Both the position numbers and the translations under genes were made by a program. The notes below the pieces were generated by a model. It saw only the letters and a list, made by a program, of their open reading frames with translations, was not told the origin of the DNA and ran no database searches. From positions 1 to 61,160 of the forward strand of contig JAFGMV010000089.1 in the NCBI GenBank assembly GCA_016927315.1: a stretch of DNA of 61,160 nucleotides. Direction: 5' to 3'. This document shows, piece after piece, positions 7,761 to 16,596 of the stretch (position 1 is the stretch's first letter; every line of letters begins with the position of its first letter). This DNA comes from Anaerolineales bacterium (GTDB lineage: Bacteria > Chloroflexota > Anaerolineae > Anaerolineales > Villigracilaceae).

Positions 7761-8234
7761 ATGGCAAAGAAACTCAGCCCCAAACCGATGAGTGCATCAC
7801 ATATCAGTATCGCCCAACTGATGAACCCTGAACATGCCAACCCGACCGGCAATGTTCATGGCGGTTGGATCATGAAACTGGTCGATGAAGCCGGTGCACT
7901 GGCTTGTATGCGGCATGCCCAGGAACGGGTTGTGACCATTGCAATCGACTCGATGGTTTTCAGGCAGCCAATCCGAATCGGAGATCTTGTGATCCTGAAC
8001 GCAGAAATAACATATACCGGAAAAACATCCATGGAAGCAGAAATCCAGGTGATTGCTGAAAACCCGATTACCGGTAAACAAACCCACACTAACACTGCCT
8101 ATGGCGTCTATGTTGCTTTGAATAAACACGGACAACCAACGGCAGTGCCTCCTATCCTGCCCGAAACACAAGCAGAAAAGCAGCGCGCCGAACAAGCGAA
8201 AATACGTCAGGAAACCCGCCTGTCCCAGAGATAA
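7761..8234 (+). CDS. Acyl-CoA thioesterase (hotdog fold)
   Basis: 157 residues, the normal size for YciA/BACH-type hotdog thioesterases that hydrolyse acyl-CoA to free acid and CoA. The signature ANPTGNVHGGWIMKLVDEAG (about residues 26-45) contains the helix and the conserved Asn, His, Gly and Asp/Glu residues of the active site. TIAIDSMVFRQPIRIGDLV forms the next conserved strands. A charged C-terminal tail (QAEKQRAEQAKIRQETR) is probably helical. It starts one base after the previous stop, so translation is likely coupled. Confidence 0.93.
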   Translation: MAKKLSPKPMSASHISIAQLMNPEHANPTGNVHGGWIMKLVDEAGALACMRHAQERVVTIAIDSMVFRQPIRIGDLVILNAEITYTGKTSMEAEIQVIAENPITGKQTHTNTAYGVYVALNKHGQPTAVPPILPETQAEKQRAEQAKIRQETRLSQR

Positions 8235-8242
8235 CCTACCCT

Positions 8243-9472
8243 ATGGACTTGCCAGAAGCATCCTTCCCTGAAGAACAAGAACCAAAAGAACGCCTCGCCC
8301 ATCCATTCCAGAGTTTGCAGGAACTGCTGGACTATGTATCTGGTAAAAGTCCGGTTGAAGAAGCTGCGAAGGAAGAAACCGGGCTTGCGGAATCCCTCCC
8401 TTTCCCGTTCCTGGCAATTGTCGGCCAGAGAGAGATGAAGCTGGCGCTGCTCCTGGGATTAATCAACCCAAATGTGGGCGGCATCCTGCTGATTGGTCCC
8501 CGGGGAACCGCCAAAACAACTGCTGTTCGGAGCCTGCTCGATATCCTACCTCAAGTTCAATGCAGTAATTGCTATTATGGTTGTTTACCAGAAGATATCG
8601 CAGAAGGCGGCATTGATGCAGTCTGTCCGGATTGCGCCAAGAAATTCGGCGAAGGTCAATCCCTGACTTCAGAAGATCGGGTACGGCTGGTTGAACTTCC
8701 GCTCAACGCGAAACTAGAGGATGTCGTTGGTGGGATCGATGAGCGCGCACAAACCCACGAGAGAATGCGGATACGACGCGGGATCCTGGCCCGGGCTGAT
8801 CAAAACCTGCTGTATATTGACGAGGTCAACCTGCTGCCAGATCATCTTATCGATGTAACCCTGGATGCCGCCGCGCAGGGATCGTATACAGTGCGCCGTG
8901 GATTGGTTTCGGCGACCTATCGATCTCGCTTTGTACTGATCGGGTCGATGAACCCCGAAGAAGGGCGGCTGCGACCACAAATCCTTGATCGGTTCGGTCT
9001 GCGCGTCATCGTTCGTGGATTGGAAAACAGCAAAGAACGACTGGAGGCTTACAAGCGGGTCCAACTGCACCTTTCCAATCCCCGCCGAATGATTGCCCAA
9101 TACAAGGATGAGATGGCGGTTGCCTGTGATGAGATCCAGTCAGCCCGTGAACGCCTGCCGCAAGTCGAGTTACCGGACCAGCTTGCCAGGCCAGCCATCG
9201 AATTGATCCAAAAAACAGGGATTGACTCCCTGAGGGCAGAGATAACCTGGTTTGAAGCCGCACGCGCCCATGCCGCCGCAGATGGCCGCACCAAGATTGT
9301 GCTTGATGACCTGAAGGCAGTCGCATCGATGGCCCTTCGCCTGCGTCGTTCTCAATTTATGACGGATTATTTTACAAACCAGCAGAACGAAGAAAATGAA
9401 ATCAATGATCTGATAAAAAATATGAAATCAAGGGCAAAGAAACCGCCATCAGGAAAAGCACATAAGTCATGA
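8243..9472 (+). CDS. Magnesium-chelatase subunit I type AAA+ ATPase with cysteine insert
   Basis: 409 residues. Walker A GPRGTAKTT at residues 85-93, Walker B LLYIDEVNLL, sensor-1 GSMNPEEGRLRPQILDRFGL, and the BchI/ChlI signature VELPLNAKLEDVVGGID. Between Walker A and that signature lie Cys107, Cys110, Cys114, Cys128 and Cys131, which can form a zinc site; similar cysteines exist in related chelatase ATPases of other bacteria. The family powers metal insertion into tetrapyrroles or acts as a MoxR-like chaperone. Neither a subunit D nor a subunit H gene is in the window, so a tetrapyrrole role is unproven; the nearby UroD-like gene is not a committed partner either. The stop overlaps the next start (ATGA). 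Confidence 0.87.
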   Translation: MDLPEASFPEEQEPKERLAHPFQSLQELLDYVSGKSPVEEAAKEETGLAESLPFPFLAIVGQREMKLALLLGLINPNVGGILLIGPRGTAKTTAVRSLLDILPQVQCSNCYYGCLPEDIAEGGIDAVCPDCAKKFGEGQSLTSEDRVRLVELPLNAKLEDVVGGIDERAQTHERMRIRRGILARADQNLLYIDEVNLLPDHLIDVTLDAAAQGSYTVRRGLVSATYRSRFVLIGSMNPEEGRLRPQILDRFGLRVIVRGLENSKERLEAYKRVQLHLSNPRRMIAQYKDEMAVACDEIQSARERLPQVELPDQLARPAIELIQKTGIDSLRAEITWFEAARAHAAADGRTKIVLDDLKAVASMALRLRRSQFMTDYFTNQQNEENEINDLIKNMKSRAKKPPSGKAHKS

Positions 9473-10164
9473 CTGCCGGATACCCAAAACCTCCATCCTT
9501 CATCAGCATTCTCCTGGGCATTTTTGCCTGTATCCTGCTTGGGTTTGCTGTTTCCCAACTTGCCAGCCTTACCAAGTGGACCGGATATCTGTTTTTAATT
9601 ATCCCTGACAAATTGGGGATAATTAAAATGGCAAAAGCAGATGAGATCATCGAAGTTGATTTCTCAACCAATCCAACCTTTGTTTATTTTCCAGAAGCCG
9701 GACCCTACAACCTTTACACCAACAACCTCGATCTTCTCTCAATAACAGACAGCCTGATTGAATCAGAAAAAGTCTGGTTGGTTATTACACCCCTGGGTTC
9801 TGAAAAACCTCTTCAAGTGCTTTATTTCACGCGCGGGCTGTTCATTTACGATTCTGCTTATGCAAAAGGACGCCCAATTTACTACTTTGAAATACCCTCG
9901 CCTGGATATTACAAGCTAAAACACCCAACGCGCCCAATCAGAGTAACTTTTTTACCAGATTACAACACCTTTAATGAAGAGAAAATCATCCTGGCTTATG
10001 TTGTTCAGCTTCTCCTGGTGGGAATCCCTTTCGGGTATCTGATATACAGGCGCTGGAGCAAGCGTATGCAGCCCGTCTGGGACATTCGCAAACAAAAGCT
10101 GGCTGAAACCGAGAAATTCTGGCAGAACAAAAAGTCAACCAACGAAACAGAAGACGATCTTTAA
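9469..10164 (+). CDS. Two-helix membrane protein with extracytoplasmic domain, unknown function
   Basis: 231 residues. Helix 1 spans about residues 10-32 and a second hydrophobic stretch follows to about 47. An outside domain of about 120 residues with beta-strand character is closed by a membrane helix near residues 172-195 (AYVVQLLLVGIPFGYLIY) and a basic, helical cytoplasmic tail. No known family is recognised. It overlaps the chelatase-type ATPase gene by four bases, so the two are translationally coupled and may work together, in the way MoxR-type ATPases are paired with membrane or VWA proteins; no VWA domain is seen here. Confidence 0.7.
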   Translation: MTAGYPKPPSFISILLGIFACILLGFAVSQLASLTKWTGYLFLIIPDKLGIIKMAKADEIIEVDFSTNPTFVYFPEAGPYNLYTNNLDLLSITDSLIESEKVWLVITPLGSEKPLQVLYFTRGLFIYDSAYAKGRPIYYFEIPSPGYYKLKHPTRPIRVTFLPDYNTFNEEKIILAYVVQLLLVGIPFGYLIYRRWSKRMQPVWDIRKQKLAETEKFWQNKKSTNETEDDL

Positions 10165-10185
10165 AATTAAATTTTGAGGACTTAC

Positions 10186-11781
10186 TTGGAACTTATTAAA
10201 AAAATCATTACCCATAAAAACTTTCCCCTGCTGATAATCCTGGTAATTAATTCGAGCGCTGGTATAGCCATATTTAGGGATTATGGCATGAGTTGGGATG
10301 AACCCCTCTTTTATGGGTATGCAGATTCCATTGGATATGCCTATTCACTGCATGCCCGGCAAAGTAATACTTTTGACCTTGCGAACGCGTTCGGCCCAAG
10401 TCCGGGGGACCACGGAAACCGCGGCCCCGCGTACATCATTCTTGCACGCCAGTTAGTTTACATCATCCAGGATATCGCCAGTCTTGATTCCGCTTCTGCC
10501 TGGCATATGGTAAATTTCCTTTTTTTCCAGGTTGGAGTAATTTTCTTTTACCTGCTCAGCCAGCGATGGATGAAAACCTGGGGAACAATTGGAGCAACCC
10601 TTCTTTTTTCCACCCAGCCGCTTATGTGGGGACACGCGTTTATCAACCCTAAAGATCCATCGTTCATGATCGCCTTCCTTGGATCTGTCTGTCTTGGCTT
10701 CAGAATGGTTGACCAGCTCAATAAACGCCCCGGGGATAAAAAGAAAATAAAAACGCTCATGGCCGTCCTGCTGCCCGCAACCCTTTTAGGCCTTTCTACC
10801 TCAATCCGTGTAATCGGTCCATTGGCGGGTGTCCTGGTTTTGATCTATGCCCTGTTCACTGGAAATCTTCGCCAGTTGATCTGGTTCCTCCCGTATGGGC
10901 TGATCGCAATTCTGGTATCACTTGCTACCTGGCCTTATCTCTGGCCTGACCCGATCAGGAATTTCGTTGCCGTGGTTGGTTTTATGTCCGAAAATCCGAC
11001 CACCCTTCCCGTTCTGTTCTATGGCAATATCTATCCAGCGAATGAACTGCCCATACGCTACCTGCCATACCTGTTGTTGGTTACGCTGACTGAACCGGTA
11101 TGGTTCTTGTTTCTGGCAAGCATATTTGTGGGCATCCGCAGAACATTGAATAAGGAAATCGAATGGCGTTCGCTGCTGCTGGTCCTGGCATGGTTCAGCA
11201 TGCCGGTTTTCTATGTCTTGCTCAGAAGGCCGCCAATGTACGACGGCTACCGGCACTTCCTATTCATCGTACCGCCAATCTTCTTGATCGCTGGTCTGGC
11301 GTTTGATTACCTGAGCCGGCGGCTGAAAACACCCCAGGCCTGGATAAACGTTCTCGTGCTTCTGGCAATATTGCTGCCGGGGGCAGTTGGGCTTATCCAG
11401 CTGCATCCCTATCAATACACATATTACAACAGCTTTATTGGTGGTACACGGGGAGCATTCAGAAATTTCGAAACAGATTACTGGCTGACCTGTTATAAAG
11501 AGAGTATGGAAAAGTTTAATGAACGCTACGGAGATGACTACCCCTTCCTGGCAGTAAAACGGGAAGCTTATGCAGCAGCCTATTATGCGGATGATACCAT
11601 TACTGTGAAAGAGTACCGCACTGATAAGCGCAACTTGCAGCCCGGAGATTTTGTGCTTGTAGCAAGCAGATCGAACGAAGACCTGAGCACAAAACACCGG
11701 GAACCTGTTGTAATCACAGTCGGCCGAAGCGGGGCAACCTTCTGCTTTATTAAACAAATCTCTGAAACGGAGTCTGAATAA
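10186..11781 (+). CDS. GT39/PMT-type integral membrane glycosyltransferase
   Basis: About 531 residues with ten or more membrane helices. The first outside loop carries GMSWDEPLF, the Asp-Glu motif expected for the catalytic loop of GT-C enzymes such as ArnT/PMT, which transfer sugars from polyprenyl phosphate donors. A second loop holds NRGPAYI, and WGHAFINPKDPSF is also typical of the family. The C-terminal 120 residues are a soluble outer domain. Start: TTG at 10186 with GAGGA five bases upstream is preferred to TTG at 10174, which overlaps that site. Position after UDP-sugar and GtrA genes fits envelope glycosylation. Confidence 0.85.
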   Translation: MELIKKIITHKNFPLLIILVINSSAGIAIFRDYGMSWDEPLFYGYADSIGYAYSLHARQSNTFDLANAFGPSPGDHGNRGPAYIILARQLVYIIQDIASLDSASAWHMVNFLFFQVGVIFFYLLSQRWMKTWGTIGATLLFSTQPLMWGHAFINPKDPSFMIAFLGSVCLGFRMVDQLNKRPGDKKKIKTLMAVLLPATLLGLSTSIRVIGPLAGVLVLIYALFTGNLRQLIWFLPYGLIAILVSLATWPYLWPDPIRNFVAVVGFMSENPTTLPVLFYGNIYPANELPIRYLPYLLLVTLTEPVWFLFLASIFVGIRRTLNKEIEWRSLLLVLAWFSMPVFYVLLRRPPMYDGYRHFLFIVPPIFLIAGLAFDYLSRRLKTPQAWINVLVLLAILLPGAVGLIQLHPYQYTYYNSFIGGTRGAFRNFETDYWLTCYKESMEKFNERYGDDYPFLAVKREAYAAAYYADDTITVKEYRTDKRNLQPGDFVLVASRSNEDLSTKHREPVVITVGRSGATFCFIKQISETESE

Positions 11782-11783
11782 AA

Positions 11784-12761
11784 ATGATCACGCATCGCGA
11801 ACGAATGCAAGCCTGTCTGCAGGGAAAAATCCTGGATCATCCCCCCGTAGCCCTTTGGCGCCATTTCCCGGTTGACGATCAATCACCGGAGAAACTGGCC
11901 AAAGCAACGATCAACTTTCAAAGAACGCATGACTTCGATCTGGTCAAAGTGACACCGGCTTCATCCTATTGTCTGAAAGATTGGGGGGCAGAGGACCAAT
12001 GGAAAGGAGCAACTGAAGGTACCCGGGATTATACAAAGCGCGTGATTACGAAGCCTGGTGACTGGGAAACACTCAAAATTCTGGACCCTTCTTCCACGCA
12101 TCTGGCCGCCCAACTGGAATGCCTTCGTTTGATCAGAAAAGAACTTGGGCCAGAGATTTCCATCCTGCAAACAATCTTCAGTCCGCTCTCGCAAGCCAAA
12201 AATTTAATCGGCGGTGCCCAACTGATCGTTCATCTGCGTAAATATCCCGAGGCTTTAAAAGCAGGCTTAGCGCGTATAACCGAATCAACTCGACGATTCA
12301 TCCAGGCAGCAAACGAAACCGGAATCGATGGTCTCTTTTACGCTGTTCAACATGCACAGGCGGGCCTGCTAAGTACATCTGAATTCGAATACTTTGGAAA
12401 AGGCGATGACCTGTCCCTTTTAAATGAAGCAGATAATTTATGGTTGAATATGCTGCACATCCATGGTATAGAAATTTATTTCGACGATCTGGTTAACTAC
12501 CCGGTACAGATCATTAACTGGCACGATCGCGACACATATCCATCGCTGGTAGAAGCTCAGCAAAAGTTTAATGGGGTTGTGTGCGGCGGCCTGAAACGTG
12601 AAACGGTTACTTATGCGAGCGCAGCCGACGTCAGGCAGGAAGCTATAGAGGCACTCGAGCAAACTGGCAGAAAAAGGTTCATCCTGGGCACAGGTTGTGT
12701 TGTTCCCATTATTGCTTCATTTGGAAACATTATGGCTGCCAGACAGGCAGTTGAGTCATGA
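11784..12761 (+). CDS. Uroporphyrinogen decarboxylase family protein
   Basis: 325 residues. The start MITHRERMQACLQGK..DHPPVALWRHFP is the classical UroD/methyltransferase N-terminus with the Arg-x-Pro-like substrate loop altered (DHPPVALWRHF). FDLVKVTP, a central QTIFSPLSQA segment, GIDGLFYAVQHA and the closing FILGTGCVVP follow the UroD fold. True HemE enzymes decarboxylate uroporphyrinogen III and have a stricter MRQAGR motif, which is absent, so this is more likely a UroD-like protein of the methyltransferase or unassigned subgroup. It starts two bases after the glycosyltransferase stop and overlaps rsmD by four bases. Confidence 0.85.
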   Translation: MITHRERMQACLQGKILDHPPVALWRHFPVDDQSPEKLAKATINFQRTHDFDLVKVTPASSYCLKDWGAEDQWKGATEGTRDYTKRVITKPGDWETLKILDPSSTHLAAQLECLRLIRKELGPEISILQTIFSPLSQAKNLIGGAQLIVHLRKYPEALKAGLARITESTRRFIQAANETGIDGLFYAVQHAQAGLLSTSEFEYFGKGDDLSLLNEADNLWLNMLHIHGIEIYFDDLVNYPVQIINWHDRDTYPSLVEAQQKFNGVVCGGLKRETVTYASAADVRQEAIEALEQTGRKRFILGTGCVVPIIASFGNIMAARQAVES

Positions 12762-13345
12762 GTTTACGGGTAATTTCCGGAAAGGCCAAAGGGCGAAAGC
12801 TAAAACCAGTGCCAGGGAATACTACCAGGCCGATAACGGACCGTGTAAAAGAAGCCCTTTTCAATATTCTCGCTGGAGATATCCAGGATGCGGTTTGGTG
12901 GGATTTATTCGGAGGGACGGGTGCAGTCGGTATCGAAGCCCTCAGCCGAGGGGCTGCTTTTGTCCGTTTTTTGGATCTCAGTAAAACAGCCGTAGCAATT
13001 ATCCGGGATAATCTGGAACATACACAACTGGCAGAACAGGCTGAAGTTAAACGCGCTGATGCCTTTTCTTATCTCGACCAGAATCCAGACAGACAGTTTG
13101 ACTATATTTATATTGCGCCGCCACAGTACAATGAGTTGTGGTCCGAAGCTTTATCGAAAATTGACCGGCAGCCAGGGTGGCTAGTCCAAGATGGCTGGGT
13201 AATTGTACAAATCCATCCTCGAGAGTATAGAAACCTGATCCTTAAGAATGTAGTGAAGATCGACGAAAGAAAATACGGCAGTACACTCCTGGTCTTTTAT
13301 GAAAGGAAAAGCTCAACAGAGACGATTGATTCCGGGGAAAAGTAA
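12758..13345 (+). CDS. rsmD: 16S rRNA (guanine(966)-N2)-methyltransferase RsmD
   Basis: 195 residues, usual size. RsmD methylates G966 of 16S rRNA in the 30S subunit. MSLRVISGKAKGRKLKPVPG and TRPITDRVKEALFNIL are the RsmD hallmarks, and WWDLFGGTGAVGIEALSRGA is the SAM-binding motif I. Motif IV, usually D/N-PP-F/Y, is here APPQ (residues 120-123), so the first acidic or amide residue is missing. The rest of the fold is intact. The ATG overlaps the upstream stop (ATGA). It is the last gene of the nine-gene unit. An equivalent enzyme for another rRNA site is possible but less likely. Confidence 0.9.
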   Translation: MSLRVISGKAKGRKLKPVPGNTTRPITDRVKEALFNILAGDIQDAVWWDLFGGTGAVGIEALSRGAAFVRFLDLSKTAVAIIRDNLEHTQLAEQAEVKRADAFSYLDQNPDRQFDYIYIAPPQYNELWSEALSKIDRQPGWLVQDGWVIVQIHPREYRNLILKNVVKIDERKYGSTLLVFYERKSSTETIDSGEK

Positions 13346-13567
13346 ACTTCTGCCGGCCTCATTTACAAAAAAACAGGGAAGGGTTTCTAGACACAAAAAG
13401 GTACGCCCAAAACCGGAAGTACATCAATTGGTTTTATAAGCTTTGGATTAAGAGTAACAAAAAAAAATTCACAAGAACGAAAACATCCCCCTGCAAGTAT
13501 CATATAAAATAATCATAATGTGATTACAGCCAACAATTTTCTAGATCAACCTGCCAGAATATTCTCA
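13346..13567. other. Intergenic, AT-rich, nothing recognised
   Basis: 222 bases between the convergent rsmD and Flp pilin genes. AT-rich with A-runs (13370, 13461) but I see no hairpin with a T-run and no reading frame of interest. Confidence 0.4.
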
Positions 13568-13747
13568 TTAACCCTGGAAATTTCTCCCAAGCTCATGTAA
13601 TGGAAAATATAGTTCCAACTGCCCGTAAAGGGCATCCATTTCAACGCCAAGGGCAAGTAAGGCAGCAATCACAGCAACAGCAATTAGAACTAAAATTAAT
13701 GCATATTCAATTAACCCTTGGCCCGACTCTTTCATTTGATATAACAT
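13568..13747 (-). CDS. Flp family type IVb pilin
   Basis: Only 59 residues, short enough to be missed by length filters. The start is a short leader (MLYQMKESG) followed by QGLIEYALILVLIAVAVIAALLAL, the hydrophobic N-terminal helix of Flp/Fap pilins. The conserved Glu and Tyr sit at +4 and +5 after the expected prepilin peptidase cleavage next to glycine. The C-terminus is a short tail (DALYGQLELYFPLHELGRNFQG). A near-perfect AGGAGG lies seven bases before the ATG at 13747. Flp pilins form thin Tad pili for surface attachment. No prepilin peptidase or tad assembly gene is in the window, so it would depend on genes elsewhere. Confidence 0.88.
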   Translation of the reverse strand: MLYQMKESGQGLIEYALILVLIAVAVIAALLALGVEMDALYGQLELYFPLHELGRNFQG

Positions 13748-14077
13748 AATAACGCCTCCTGATTAAAACAATGAAGCTATATTAATAATACCTTATATTC
13801 GATTTCTTTAACCTTACTAAACTGTTATTGTCCAGAAGATTAACTAATATTACCACATAGAGGCCTGTAATAATAAGCCGCGGCGCGCCTTCTAACGGGG
13901 AGTGGCGTCGCCCCATAAACATATTTTTACCCAACTCCGTGGCAACGACTACGGAGGTTCCCGGAGAGCCTGATAACAACAGCCGCCAGAGATCAGTTCC
14001 GGGCTATAATAAATAAGATCATCTTATTGCCTGGTGGGATTCTCCCATCAGCCAGAAACAATACCAGGAGTGTGCTC
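13748..14077. other. Divergent control region between pilin and HerA-like ATPase
   Basis: 330 bases without a gene. It must hold the promoter of the minus-strand pilin gene (AT-rich part, 13760-13860) and that of the plus-strand ATPase gene (TATAAT at 14005). A GC-rich patch around 13878-13912 includes a GGCGCGCC palindrome, of unknown meaning. Confidence 0.45.
14005..14028 (+). promoter_or_regulatory. -10 element with adjacent perfect dyad, candidate operator
   Basis: TATAAT at 14005-14010 is followed at once by a perfect inverted repeat, AATAAGAT-C-ATCTTATT (14012-14028). The expected transcription start (about 14017) lies within the dyad, so a repressor bound there would block initiation. 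A -35 is not obvious. Confidence 0.5.
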
Positions 14078-16510
14078 ATGCAGGATTATGAGAAATTGGG
14101 AGTTTTTTATCTAGGGAAAGTGTATGATATAAAGGGGAAAAAGACCCAGGAAGAATTGTTGCTGTACGATTCAAAAGATCTTGTAACCCATGCAGTTTGT
14201 GTGGGAATGACCGGCAGTGGAAAAACAGGCCTGTGCATCGGTTTGATTGAAGAAGCGGCGATAGACGGCGTTCCTGCAATCTTGATTGATCCCAAAGGCG
14301 ACCTGGGCAACCTGCTGCTGACCTTCCCCAACCTGAAAGCAGAAGATTTTCGTCCATGGATCAATGAAGATGATGCCCGCCAAAAGAACCTCAGCCCAGA
14401 TGAATTTGCGGCCAAACAAGCAGAACTTTGGACCAAAGGGATTGGCGGTTGGGGACAGGACCCTGAACGTATCCAGCGGCTTAAGGACTCCGCCGAATTC
14501 AATATTTACACACCAGGCAGTCAGGCCGGAATTCCGGTTTCTATCCTGAAATCTTTTGCTGCTCCTGAAGCGGCGATACTTGAAGACGGCGATCTGTTCC
14601 AGGAACGTATCAGCACCACGGTTACCAGTTTACTGGGCCTGGTAGGGATTGATGCCGACCCGGTTAAAAGCCGTGAACACATCCTGCTCTCTACCATTCT
14701 GGGACATACCTGGCAGGAAGGCAAAGATATTGATCTGGCCGGGTTATTACAGCAAATTCAGGCTCCACCTGTCGACAAGATCGGAGTCCTTGATCTTGAA
14801 TCCTTCTACCCTTCAAAAGACCGTTTTGAACTGGTAATGGCCTTAAATAACCTGCTGGCATCACCTGGCTTCAGCGCCTGGTTGGAAGGGGAAGCCCTTG
14901 ATATCGGTAAGATTCTCTACACACCAGAAGGCAAGCCACGTATCAGTATTTTCTCGATTGCACATCTGAATGATCCCGAGAGGATGTTCTTTGTTTCCTT
15001 ACTAATGAACCAGGTTTTAGGCTGGATGCGCGGCCAATCGGGCACAAACAGCCTGCGCGCGATCGTATACATGGATGAAATCTTCGGTTATCTGCCTCCC
15101 ACGAAGAATCCGCCTTCCAAAACACCCATGCTGACTATGCTCAAACAGGCGCGCGCGTTTGGAGTAGCGATGGTGCTTTCCACCCAAAATCCCGCTGACC
15201 TGGATTACAAGGCGCTGTCAAATTGCGGCACCTGGTTCATTGGTCGCCTGCAAGCCGAGCGAGATAAAGAACGGCTGCTTGATGGTCTGGAAAGCGCCTC
15301 GGACAGCGGATTCAAGCGATCAGAAATTGAAAAGATCGTCTCTAATCTGGGCAAAAGAGTATTCATGATGAATAACACCCATGAAGACACCCCAGAAATT
15401 TTCGAAACCCGTTGGGTACTTTCCTACCTGCGCGGTCCATTGACAAGAGACCAGATTAAAACCTTAATGGATCCGATCAAGTCTGCTTCGCCGGTCAAGA
15501 GATCCAGTGGAACGACAACCATCAGCAGTCCTGTTCCTGCTGGAGCTGGAGCAGAATCGGCTACTCCCCCGGCCCTGCCTCCAGATATCAAGGTGTTGTA
15601 TATACCAGTTCGCGGCAGCGCCCCTTCCGGTAGCAGCCTGATCTACCAGCCAGGTCTCTTCGGTGCAGCCAGGATCACTTTTTCGGATACCAAAAACAAT
15701 ATCAACGAAAACCGGGAAATCACCCACCTGACGCCAATCACCGATAACGTCATCCCGGTATCTTGGGGAGAAGCACAGTCTTGTGAAATCCCCGCCAATG
15801 ACCTGGAAAAGTCTTCACAGGGCCGGGCATTGTTTAGTAATCTGCCCTCTGCAGCCGGGCAAAACAAGAATTACATAAAGTGGAATAAGGAATACGCTAC
15901 ATGGTTATATGGAAGTGAAACCTTGCAGGTCTACAAAAGCCCCAGCTTGAAAATTATATCCAACCCCGGTGAGGAGAAACGCGATTTCCGTATCCGGTTA
16001 CAACAAGTTGCCAGGGAACAACGGGATGAGATCACAGAAACTTTACGTGATAAATACGCCAACAAACTAGCCACGCTGCAGGAGAGAAAACGCCGTGCAG
16101 AACAATTGGTTGAAAAGCAAAAGGAGCAAGCCAAGAAAGCCAAGCTCGATACTGCGCTGAATGTGAGTTCCACTTTGTTAGGCGCATTTACCGGCCGCAA
16201 GGTACTCAGTCAAAGCAATATCAGCAAAGCAAAATCAGCAATGAAGGGCTTCACAAAGGCAGCTGATGAAAGCCAGGATGTAAAACGGGCTGAAGAAACC
16301 GTAGAGGCCATTGAGCAACAGATCGTCGAGTTGAATGCCGAATTTGAAGGTGACATTGCAGAATTAGAGGCCAAGACAGAACCATTGACCGAAGAACTGG
16401 AAACTGTTGAGCTCAAACCAAGGAAATCGGATATCAATATTCTCCTGGTTTCACTCGCCTGGGTTCCTTATTGGCAAGATAAAAATGGTGAACGTATTCC
16501 GGCCTGGTAA
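14078..16510 (+). CDS. HerA/VirB4-like ATP-binding protein with coiled-coil C-terminus
   Basis: About 810 residues. Walker A GMTGSGKTG at residues 43-51, then AILIDPKGDLGNLL (the DPKGD of HerA/FtsK-type pumps), Walker B-like AIVYMDEIFGYLPP and the sensor region MVLSTQNPADLDYKAL followed by CGTWFIGRLQ with an arginine finger candidate. This is the DUF87/DUF853-type ATPase core, seen in DNA pumps and conjugation-like motors. The last third has a Pro/Ala/Ser linker and a long Glu/Lys/Arg helix with coiled-coil character (about residues 640-775). Start ATG at 14078 has AGGAG seven bases upstream and is preferred to TTG 14027. No NurA nuclease is adjacent. Function unassigned. Confidence 0.82.
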   Translation: MQDYEKLGVFYLGKVYDIKGKKTQEELLLYDSKDLVTHAVCVGMTGSGKTGLCIGLIEEAAIDGVPAILIDPKGDLGNLLLTFPNLKAEDFRPWINEDDARQKNLSPDEFAAKQAELWTKGIGGWGQDPERIQRLKDSAEFNIYTPGSQAGIPVSILKSFAAPEAAILEDGDLFQERISTTVTSLLGLVGIDADPVKSREHILLSTILGHTWQEGKDIDLAGLLQQIQAPPVDKIGVLDLESFYPSKDRFELVMALNNLLASPGFSAWLEGEALDIGKILYTPEGKPRISIFSIAHLNDPERMFFVSLLMNQVLGWMRGQSGTNSLRAIVYMDEIFGYLPPTKNPPSKTPMLTMLKQARAFGVAMVLSTQNPADLDYKALSNCGTWFIGRLQAERDKERLLDGLESASDSGFKRSEIEKIVSNLGKRVFMMNNTHEDTPEIFETRWVLSYLRGPLTRDQIKTLMDPIKSASPVKRSSGTTTISSPVPAGAGAESATPPALPPDIKVLYIPVRGSAPSGSSLIYQPGLFGAARITFSDTKNNINENREITHLTPITDNVIPVSWGEAQSCEIPANDLEKSSQGRALFSNLPSAAGQNKNYIKWNKEYATWLYGSETLQVYKSPSLKIISNPGEEKRDFRIRLQQVAREQRDEITETLRDKYANKLATLQERKRRAEQLVEKQKEQAKKAKLDTALNVSSTLLGAFTGRKVLSQSNISKAKSAMKGFTKAADESQDVKRAEETVEAIEQQIVELNAEFEGDIAELEAKTEPLTEELETVELKPRKSDINILLVSLAWVPYWQDKNGERIPAW

Positions 16511-16596
16511 CGAGAAAAAGAACAGGAATGTTATTTTCAATTACTGGCCAGGTCCAGCTATATTGCTGAAATAACAACAGGAAGGAGAATCATCAC

